From NCBI GenBank assembly GCA_015522385.1, contig WAMJ01000132.1:1-7834 (forward strand): 7,834 nucleotides of DNA, given 5' to 3'. Position 1 is the first letter of the stretch; each line of letters begins with the position of its first letter. The DNA is from Candidatus Heimdallarchaeota archaeon (GTDB taxonomy: Archaea > Asgardarchaeota > Heimdallarchaeia > Heimdallarchaeales > Kariarchaeaceae). A program made the position numbers and the translations under genes. Shown one piece after another: positions 1 to 6,261 of the stretch. The notes under the pieces were generated by a model. It was given only the letters and a program-made list of their open reading frames with translations. It did not search any database and was not told the DNA's origin.

Positions 1-13
1 TAGCAAGTGAGTT

Positions 14-20
14 CTTATAC
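14..20 (+). promoter_or_regulatory. Putative TATA box (box A) for the MBL-fold gene
   Basis: CTTATAC lies 21-27 bases before the ATG at 41. This is the usual distance between an archaeal TATA box and a transcription start, so the mRNA could begin at or next to the start codon. No good Shine-Dalgarno site is present: only AGG, three bases before the ATG. The call rests on position and composition alone. Confidence 0.4.
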
Positions 21-40
21 CCCGTTCCCCATGCAGGCGT

Positions 41-814
41 ATGGTAGAAGTAGAGGTTCTCGGGATTGCGCAGGACGGTGGTGTACCCCACCTCGGCTGC
101 TCATGCGCCCACTGCTCCACGTTCAGTCACAGGGTGGCCTCCCTGCTGATCAGGGGCTCGCGCACGTTCTTGGTGGATGCCACCCCGGACATCACGTTGC
201 AGATCCGGGACAGGAGAATAGACGGTGTCTTCCTGACGCACCTGCACATCGGGCACTACACCGGGCTCCTACAGTTCGGGAGGGAAGTGGCTTCCACGAG
301 GCACCTGCCGGTGTACTGCACAGCACCCGTGGCGGAGTTCATCAGGAGCAACCGCCCGTTCTCGCACCTCGTGGACAGGGGAAACGTCGTGCTGATGGAG
401 ATGGAGCCGGACGTCCCGCTGGACATGGGTGACTGGAGGATCACGCCGTTCCTCGTCCCCCACCGCAACGAGGACGGTGACACGGTGGGCTTCGAGGTCG
501 AGGGGGAGCGCAGCCTGTGCTACATTCCGGACATCGACCGTTTGACGCCCGAGGTCATTGACAGGCTGACCTCCGCTGACGTGGTGCTGCTGGACGCGAC
601 CTTCTACGACGACCGGGAAATCGGGAGGCAGGGGGAGGTGCCACACCCACCGGTGTCCAAGACTGTTGTGGTCTTCGGCAGACCGTCCAACGAGTTCTAC
701 CTCACGCACCTCAACCATACAAATCCGCTTCTGGATCCGGGGTCGGAGGAGAGGCGGAAGGTCGAAGTAGAGGGCTACAGGGTGGCCACCGAGGGGCAGG
801 TAATAACACTGTGA
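41..814 (+). CDS. PqqB-like metallo-beta-lactamase-fold hydrolase
   Basis: This is a 257-residue soluble protein with the metallo-beta-lactamase fold, closest in style to the PqqB branch. The N-terminal part carries a Cys-rich motif (C20-S-C22-A-H-C25), matching the NCNCANC-type site of PqqB. The metal motif is H67-L-H69-I-G71-H72, so the Asp of the canonical HxHxDH is Gly. Further likely ligands or pocket residues are H141, D164 (in YIPDID), D185 (in LLDATFYDD), H202 (HPPVS) and H223-L-N-H226 near the C-terminus. PqqB proper is about 300 residues and acts in PQQ cofactor maturation. No other pqq gene is visible here, so the family is supported but the substrate is unknown; a phosphodiesterase-like or oxidative role is equally possible. 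ATG 41 is the first start after an in-frame TGA at 8-10. GC content is high, and the gene converges with the next one, leaving a 70-base gap. Confidence 0.88.
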   Translation: MVEVEVLGIAQDGGVPHLGCSCAHCSTFSHRVASLLIRGSRTFLVDATPDITLQIRDRRIDGVFLTHLHIGHYTGLLQFGREVASTRHLPVYCTAPVAEFIRSNRPFSHLVDRGNVVLMEMEPDVPLDMGDWRITPFLVPHRNEDGDTVGFEVEGERSLCYIPDIDRLTPEVIDRLTSADVVLLDATFYDDREIGRQGEVPHPPVSKTVVVFGRPSNEFYLTHLNHTNPLLDPGSEERRKVEVEGYRVATEGQVITL

Positions 815-884
815 ATCCACGGCCCACATTGATGTTATGGTACATACAGATTATGCACGTAGAAGAGACCAGTGGCATACAACA

Positions 885-1973
885 TCATGAGGAGCGGCCC
901 TTCATGTCCCTCCGGACGTAGAAGAAGTACTTGGAGACGATCTCGTCAAGCTCGTTGATGGTATCATCGTTGTAGAAACCCTTCTGTAGGGCGTCAATGT
1001 TCATCCTCGACTCCACCTCGTTCGCAGTTCCCTTCATGGACTCGGGAATAAGTTTCGAGAGGTGGTCTGTGATGGTGATGATGTAGAAGCCCTTTCTCCA
1101 CTCGAAGATCATTGAGAGGTCATCAGTCACTCGGATGAACTCCGGTCGGACTTCCTCGTCCAAGAACTCCGTCATGATCTGGAGGAAGGAGTAGAGCCAG
1201 ACCGCGAAGAGCGGGGTCATCCCCTCCTCGTGCTCCTTCTCCATGTCCCATGTGTAGAAGAGGATCCCGTTGGCATTGACCATCATGACGGAGAATCTTT
1301 TGCCCCGGGAATAGAAGTACATCTGCTCCGACTTGAGGAGCCAGAAGATCTGGATGAAGGAGACAGCAATGACCAGCCGTGCGATGACAACCGCGTCAAT
1401 TGGGACGAATAGCGAGATCAATAATGTTACGGCTATGACGGCGAGAAGCTTACTTGTATTGGCGAAGACATCGAACTCGTGGGTGTGCTCGAACTCCTTG
1501 CGCATGCTGAACTTCCGTGCATTCACAAGGACTGAGACACTAGCGGTGACAACGGCAAATAGGGCGATTATTCTCAAGAGGACATCACTCAAGCCCTCCG
1601 TCACATTGACGAGGTACGGCTCGATGGAGAGGTAAGCGGTGAGGAAGATGAGCCCGGTGTAGATCAGGTTTTCAGACATCTCTGCATTGCTCTTGAGGTA
1701 GATGACGAAGGAGTTGTTGAAGATGAGTAGTGAGAGGATAAGGAAGATGAGCGATATCCCTAGGAATGTGGTTGAAAGGGGGTGGATACCCATCTCGAAC
1801 AGTACGAACGATACATCGATAAGGATATTCCAGACCATGATCATTAGGGTACCCGAGCTGTTCATCCGGTTGAGGACGGTGGGTCTGCCCCTGTGCCGTA
1901 TGTTCACTAAGGTGGCTATGAGTATGACTGAGAGGATAATTCCCGAACCAATACGCAATAACCAGATGAACAA
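885..1973 (-). CDS. Predicted 7TM membrane protein with cytoplasmic longin-like domain
   Basis: This is a 362-residue protein of no named family that I recognise. Seven hydrophobic segments are visible at about residues 3-25, 41-60, 66-92, 103-122, 131-150, 174-190 and 193-213. Basic loops at 26-37 and 151-165 and a basic stretch after helix 7 predict N-terminus out and C-terminus in, the topology of 7TM sensor kinases. In place of a kinase, residues about 227-350 form a beta-beta-alpha-beta-beta-beta-alpha-alpha pattern: FSVMMVNANG, ILFYTWDM, an amphipathic helix about 251-272, EFIRVTD, LSMIFEWRKG, FYIITITD, then two helices. This is the order expected of a longin or roadblock-like fold (inference from pattern, no search done). 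The start is TTG 1973 because an in-frame TGA lies two codons upstream. Two ATGs at 1980 and 1977 are in another frame. It is divergent from the permease gene, and a role as sensor or partner of that transporter is plausible but unproven. Confidence 0.82.
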   Translation of the reverse strand: MFIWLLRIGSGIILSVILIATLVNIRHRGRPTVLNRMNSSGTLMIMVWNILIDVSFVLFEMGIHPLSTTFLGISLIFLILSLLIFNNSFVIYLKSNAEMSENLIYTGLIFLTAYLSIEPYLVNVTEGLSDVLLRIIALFAVVTASVSVLVNARKFSMRKEFEHTHEFDVFANTSKLLAVIAVTLLISLFVPIDAVVIARLVIAVSFIQIFWLLKSEQMYFYSRGKRFSVMMVNANGILFYTWDMEKEHEEGMTPLFAVWLYSFLQIMTEFLDEEVRPEFIRVTDDLSMIFEWRKGFYIITITDHLSKLIPESMKGTANEVESRMNIDALQKGFYNDDTINELDEIVSKYFFYVRRDMKGRSS

Positions 1974-1997
1974 ACATCATGAGCAGGCGCAACACCC

Positions 1998-2003
1998 TTT
2001 TAA
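1998..2003 (-). promoter_or_regulatory. Putative TATA box for the 7TM/longin-like gene
   Basis: On the minus strand TTAAAA lies 25-30 bases before the TTG at 1973, and 21-26 bases before the out-of-frame ATG at 1977. Transcription would therefore start within a few bases of the coding start, leaving no room for a leader. The box sits in an AT-rich block (about 1995-2050) that is the only such block between the divergent genes. Confidence 0.4.
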
Positions 2004-2089
2004 TTCAATCTATGAAAAAATGAAAATTATCAAATGATTTGCTTCATTTTGCGCGTCTGTGTCCATCGGGTCTTGTCCCAGAAAGTGGG

Positions 2090-2097
2090 TATATATC
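2090..2097 (+). promoter_or_regulatory. Putative TATA box for the permease-ATPase operon
   Basis: TATATATC lies 22-29 bases before the GTG at 2119, the spacing expected for transcription starting at the start codon. It lies inside the frame if the longer GTG start at 2059 is used, which argues for the shorter protein. Confidence 0.45.
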
Positions 2098-2118
2098 TTC
2101 CCGTACCCAGAGGGGGAC

Positions 2119-5100
2119 GTGGCTTCCAGAAGTATTCTCCAGAGAGTTCTGTTCTACCTTATGTTCATCCCGGTGAACTCTCTGCTTTTCTACGTTGTCC
2201 TCGATAATACCGTACTCCTGTATGTTGCTCTTGCCTCGATCGTCCTCATTGCGGGGATATACCTCAAGTTCAGGCCAGCGAACGCGATCAGACGCAGGTT
2301 CGTCAGGGTGAACCGTACAGGGAAACGAGATGTTGCGAGGTTGGTCTTCCGCTATCTCAGGATCAACCGGAACTTCATCATCGGCTCGGGGGTGGGGCTC
2401 TTCCTGGCAACAGGGATCCTCACGCAGTCAGTGGTGGTGTCGACCAGCTACCAGCAGTATGCCTTCGACAACTACATCCAGAACTCAGACCTCTCTGCCT
2501 ACCAGTACAACTTCAGGCGGATAAGCAAGAGCTCGGCGCTGGACTGGAACGACAGGTACTTCCCCTCCCTCGTGCGCACCTTCGAGGAGCAGGGTATATC
2601 GGTGACGAGGAGCCTGAGCTACGGGATGGTGGAGTACCAGATGATCCTCGCGGAGGTACGGGACTCCTTCGCCCGCTACCTGAACACTCAGACGATCAAG
2701 ACCCGGCAGTGGACACCCGAATACTACCAAATCCTGAGTCAGCTACCGACCTTCCCCGACCTCGAGTACGACCAAATCGAGTCGCTACTCGTCGTCCCCG
2801 ACAAGCTGTACTTCCCCGCACCTGAGTTCGGGACGATCGAGCGTTCCCCTTCCGACTCCATCACCACCGTTGGCAACCGCTCTACCTACCAGGTGCTCCT
2901 CGAGAGGTCCTTCAAGGAGGGGGAAGCTATCACCGACACCTCTGTCCCCTTCAACAACGTGACTGTGAGCGTAAGCACGGTGTGGGAGGTCAAGGCGGAG
3001 GACTGGGTGTACATCCGCTCAAATAACATCAGGATGAACGAAGGCCTGCTCAAGGGAACTCATTTTCTCCCTGCTGGAGGGGAGTGGGAGCTCTTCGACC
3101 TGTTCGAGGAGAGGAAGACGGACTACGTGGAATTCCCACATGTCTGGGGCACCGTGTGGGCGGAGGGTATAATCTGGGTGGATATCCCCTTGCTTTCCGA
3201 GGTGGAGATCCAGACCTTCGAGACCCTGCTGGCGGACACGGTGGAGATGCTGTACGAGGAGACGGTGGCATTCAGACGCATTGCCATACCGCTGGGAATA
3301 GACCCAGTGGGGATATTTGCCTACTCCCCCCTAGACCTCCTCATACAGGAATACCTGAACTATGACCAGAACCTACAGAGGATAATGGTGATGTTCTCCG
3401 CTCCGATGATAGTCGTCTCTCTCTTCTTCTACTTCTTCGCCATCTCCATCACGCAGAAGCGAAAGATAGAGATCTTCTACAAGATGAAGATCAGGGGAGC
3501 TTCCACAAGGGTCTTCCTCATAATCATGCTTATGGAGACACTGGCATACGGGATTATATCGGCAGTGGTCGGGCTCGTGGGCGGTGTGATCAGTTCCGGG
3601 TTTGCCATGTCGGTCGTCTCGGCGATCGAGGGAGGTGGCCCGATTCCGCAGGTCATCCCGATCATCGTCTACTGGAAGCTCCCCGTGGTCGGTTCACTCC
3701 TCGCCTTCCTCTTCAACATGAGCGGGATGTTTGAGGCGTCCCTCATCAGTTTCGGCTCAATAGGACATCTGGAGAAGGAAGAGAGCTCCGTGGTAACAAG
3801 TAGCAACTTCGATCTCTACACCTTCGGATTTGCCATGGCCTATTGGTTGGTAATCCCTATGGTTGAGGTCCCTGCGGACTTTGCCGTTCTTGTCTACCAG
3901 CAACTGGGGTTCGTCGCCGTCCTCGCGACTATTATGAGCCTGCCGTTCATGGGGAACCGCTTCTACTTCCCCCTGCTCAAGAGGTTGTCGGGAAGATTCT
4001 CGGACGACATCGTCCACCTCTCGCTCACCAGTATTCTCCATTACCGGAAATACACTACCAAGTTCTTTGCTCTGATGCTCATCACCCTCTTTTTCGCCTT
4101 CCAAGGGATGGTCAGTACCTCGACCATCGTAGGGTCGAATCAAGAGGTGACGGATTATACAATTGGCGCAGACATGTACGTACAGGGTTTGAACACATGG
4201 ATACCAGAGCGCTACGATAGAGTCTTTGTGGACGGTGTGGAGTCTGCTAGCCCTGTCTCGCAAATGGTGTACAAGGCGAACCTAGTAGAGCGATTACCGG
4301 GGCAGGATGCAGACTCAGTGTTGACTTACAATCTCATGGGCGTAGACCCCTCTACCTTCACGAACACTGCCTTCTGGAAGGAGGACTACGCAAGGAAGTC
4401 ATTGAACAGTACTCTCGCTGCCATCACTCCGGGCTCGTCTAACATAGCTCTGGACAGCCAGACCATGCGGGTTCTCGGACTGGAAGAGGGAGACTCTCTC
4501 GTCATCAGGTACGGCTACAGATCGCAAGAGTCGGTACGCTTAAACATCACTGCGAGCTTCGACTACTTCCCGAGACTGGTAACCAAGGACATGTCAGGAG
4601 CTACACACAGATCCGAGCTGACAGACGTCTACGTGGTTGGTGACATCGACACGATGGAGACCCTCTCTGATGCGTTCAGCAGGGGTCTGAACTACGGAAC
4701 TCTCCTGAAGCTCCTCCCCGGTGCAGACATCAAACAGGTGACGAGGGATATCTACGCACAATACCTCGACGAGGAGTACGTGGTTCTGAGCCGGCTGAAT
4801 TTCAGGGGTAGTGTCTTCTCGATGGTAGATGAGCTCTCACCGCTCTCCAAGTTCGAGGAGTACTTCATCCTCTCCTCACTCACCACAACCCTCCTTATCA
4901 CCATAGTCATCAGTATTTTGGGAACGATGTACTACGCGTATGTCCTGACCAAGACGAGGAAGAAAGACTTTGGGATATTCAAGGCGGTAGGGATGGTTAG
5001 AGACCAGCTCATGCGTTATTTACTGTCCGAGATCCTCATCCTCAGCTTCAGTGCAATTTTCTTCTCCTTCCTTACAGCATTATTCCTTACTGGTCCTCTC

Positions 5101-5277
5101 TTCACAATACTGCTGGGAGGTACGAGGGGATCTGCACCTCCACTACGGATCGTAATCCCGTGGACACAGATAGGGATGTTCGTCTTCGTGCAAGGTGTAC
5201 TGGCTGTCGGGATGGCTGCAATACCTGCACAAAGGATATCCAAGCAAAGCACTGCAAACATCGTGGAGGGTCTATAG
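2119..5277 (+). CDS. Large FtsX/MacB-type ABC transporter permease
   Basis: From GTG 2119 this is a 1052-residue membrane protein; a GTG at 2059 would add 20 residues lacking membrane character. Hydrophobic segments occur at about residues 7-29, 32-49, 85-108, 419-443, 465-500, 516-545, 564-582, 588-612, 648-672, 915-939, 973-996 and 1015-1036. Two FtsX-type blocks are recognisable. The first has a transmembrane helix, ITQKRKIEIFYKMKIRGAS and two more helices. The second has a helix, LTKTRKKDFGIFKAVGM, two helices and the tail PAQRISKQSTANIVEGL, typical of the MacB/LolC/LolE permease end. Two extracytoplasmic domains (about 109-415 and 673-910) sit between helices, as in LolCDE/MacB mechanotransmission systems. 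At over 1000 residues it is far longer than the usual 400-650 and seems to carry both permease halves in one chain. The next gene, its ATPase, starts immediately after the TAG. The cargo is unknown: lipid, lipoprotein, peptide or cell-envelope protein release are all possible. Confidence 0.9.
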   Translation: MASRSILQRVLFYLMFIPVNSLLFYVVLDNTVLLYVALASIVLIAGIYLKFRPANAIRRRFVRVNRTGKRDVARLVFRYLRINRNFIIGSGVGLFLATGILTQSVVVSTSYQQYAFDNYIQNSDLSAYQYNFRRISKSSALDWNDRYFPSLVRTFEEQGISVTRSLSYGMVEYQMILAEVRDSFARYLNTQTIKTRQWTPEYYQILSQLPTFPDLEYDQIESLLVVPDKLYFPAPEFGTIERSPSDSITTVGNRSTYQVLLERSFKEGEAITDTSVPFNNVTVSVSTVWEVKAEDWVYIRSNNIRMNEGLLKGTHFLPAGGEWELFDLFEERKTDYVEFPHVWGTVWAEGIIWVDIPLLSEVEIQTFETLLADTVEMLYEETVAFRRIAIPLGIDPVGIFAYSPLDLLIQEYLNYDQNLQRIMVMFSAPMIVVSLFFYFFAISITQKRKIEIFYKMKIRGASTRVFLIIMLMETLAYGIISAVVGLVGGVISSGFAMSVVSAIEGGGPIPQVIPIIVYWKLPVVGSLLAFLFNMSGMFEASLISFGSIGHLEKEESSVVTSSNFDLYTFGFAMAYWLVIPMVEVPADFAVLVYQQLGFVAVLATIMSLPFMGNRFYFPLLKRLSGRFSDDIVHLSLTSILHYRKYTTKFFALMLITLFFAFQGMVSTSTIVGSNQEVTDYTIGADMYVQGLNTWIPERYDRVFVDGVESASPVSQMVYKANLVERLPGQDADSVLTYNLMGVDPSTFTNTAFWKEDYARKSLNSTLAAITPGSSNIALDSQTMRVLGLEEGDSLVIRYGYRSQESVRLNITASFDYFPRLVTKDMSGATHRSELTDVYVVGDIDTMETLSDAFSRGLNYGTLLKLLPGADIKQVTRDIYAQYLDEEYVVLSRLNFRGSVFSMVDELSPLSKFEEYFILSSLTTTLLITIVISILGTMYYAYVLTKTRKKDFGIFKAVGMVRDQLMRYLLSEILILSFSAIFFSFLTALFLTGPLFTILLGGTRGSAPPLRIVIPWTQIGMFVFVQGVLAVGMAAIPAQRISKQSTANIVEGL
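5265..5269 (+). promoter_or_regulatory. Shine-Dalgarno site of the ABC ATPase gene
   Basis: GGAGG ends eight bases before ATG 5278, inside the last codons of the permease gene. It is the clearest ribosome-binding site in the window. It fits an internal operon gene translated by Shine-Dalgarno initiation, in contrast to the promoter-proximal genes. Confidence 0.65.
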
Positions 5278-6132
5278 ATGGAGTACATGATAGACCTCCG
5301 AAGAGTGACCAAGATTTATTCCGAGCAGGAGAAGAACTTCCAAGTGCTCAATGGCATTGACCTCAGGGTGAAGAAAGGAGGGTTTGTCTCCATCAAGGGA
5401 CCATCGGGAGCAGGGAAAACAACTTTCCTCAACATCCTCGGGGGAAATCTCCAGCCTTCTTCAGGGGAGGTCTTTGTCGGCGGCATTCCCCTTCACCTTC
5501 TTGACGAGGACTCACTGAACACATACAGAAGAGCGTTCTGTGGAATGTTGTGGCAGGATGCATACGAGAATCTCATACCCGAGCTCACGGTGAAAGAAAA
5601 CATCGAGCAGGTGATGATGATAGGAGGTTACCCCGAGGCGAAACGGGAAGAAAGGACACGATATCTATTGGAATCATTCGAGATCGCGGAAAGGGCACAC
5701 CACCGTCTGAGCCAGCTTTCTGGAGGTGAGGCACTGCGTGCGAGCTTGGCGGCCAGTATGGTCAATGAGCCCGAACTCCTTCTCTGTGACGAGCCCACAG
5801 GGGAACTGGACTCGGAGACATCGAGAATGATCATCAGATTCCTCAAGAGGGTGAACAAGGAGCAAGGTACAACGATTGTCGTGGTAACGCACGATGAGCT
5901 GTTCGATCTGGCCGTAGACATCACCTACTACCTCAGGGATGGGAATCTCGTCCAAGTCACCACACCGGAAATCATCGAAAAGGATCCACGAGCCATGTTG
6001 GTATACGTGAACTCCATCGGACAAATACAGATACCCCCACACCTGAGGAAGAGACTCGGTAGGTTCGTCAAAATTATCGTAAACGATGATATTCTGTCCC
6101 TCGAATCAGCGGATAATATATTCGAAGATTGA
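5278..6132 (+). CDS. ABC transporter ATP-binding protein, LolD/MacB type
   Basis: This is a 284-residue ATPase that would power the preceding permease from the cytoplasmic side. All nucleotide-binding motifs are present: Walker A GPSGAGKTT at 41-49, Q-loop Gln93, signature LSGGE at 147-151, Walker B LLLCDEP at 167-173 with catalytic Glu172, D-loop GELD at 175-178, and switch His205 in VVTHD. The usual LSGGEQQR reads LSGGEALR here, a mild deviation. The MacB/LolD family is about 220-235 residues. This protein has about 60 more at the C-terminus (about 225-284), predicted as a small alpha/beta tail with IIVNDD and ending in an acidic stretch, with no motif I recognise. The ATG directly follows the permease TAG and has a GGAGG site, so translational coupling is likely. 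A second in-frame ATG at 5287 would also give a complete domain. Confidence 0.95.
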   Translation: MEYMIDLRRVTKIYSEQEKNFQVLNGIDLRVKKGGFVSIKGPSGAGKTTFLNILGGNLQPSSGEVFVGGIPLHLLDEDSLNTYRRAFCGMLWQDAYENLIPELTVKENIEQVMMIGGYPEAKREERTRYLLESFEIAERAHHRLSQLSGGEALRASLAASMVNEPELLLCDEPTGELDSETSRMIIRFLKRVNKEQGTTIVVVTHDELFDLAVDITYYLRDGNLVQVTTPEIIEKDPRAMLVYVNSIGQIQIPPHLRKRLGRFVKIIVNDDILSLESADNIFED

Positions 6133-6226
6133 TACACCTTGTTTTAAAATTCGAGTAATTTGGATTCGGTGTGAATAGTATAACCAATAGAGTTTAGACA
6201 CATATTAGTTCACAGGATTTGACAAG

Positions 6227-6240
6227 ATATTATTATAATA
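6227..6240 (+). promoter_or_regulatory. Strong TATA-like box before the last gene
   Basis: A 14-base run of A and T, ending TTATAATA at 6233-6240, lies 22-29 bases before the TTG at 6262. It is the best archaeal box A candidate in the window. It supports independent transcription of the last gene, starting at or near that TTG. The preceding ATPase gene ends at 6132, and the spacer between (6133-6226) holds AT-rich sequence and short T runs but no gene that I can support. Confidence 0.5.
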
Positions 6241-6261
6241 AGCTAAAATCTTCTGGAATGT

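Noticed and set aside
269..829. Open minus-strand frame of 186 codons antisense to the MBL gene
   Set aside because: High-GC shadow frame; His/Pro/Arg-rich translation without a fold, lying opposite a clear MBL-fold gene.
830..887. Inverted repeat TGATGTT (830-836) / AACATCA (881-887) between the convergent genes
   Set aside because: Only seven-base arms with a 44-base loop and no T run; expected by chance often enough, so not called a terminator.
1672..1995. Minus-strand frame of 107 codons overlapping the 5' part of the 7TM gene
   Set aside because: It uses the ATGs at 1980/1977 or upstream but encodes a His/Pro-rich sequence without domain features. The competing frame gives seven well-formed membrane helices.
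3757..4263. Open minus-strand frame of 168 codons inside the permease gene
   Set aside because: Antisense to membrane helices of the permease; the translation is low in hydrophobic periodicity and has no motif or promoter.
6139..6150. T-rich stretch after the ATPase stop, possible archaeal terminator
   Set aside because: Only a run of four T followed by A residues in a generally AT-rich spacer; too weak to call.
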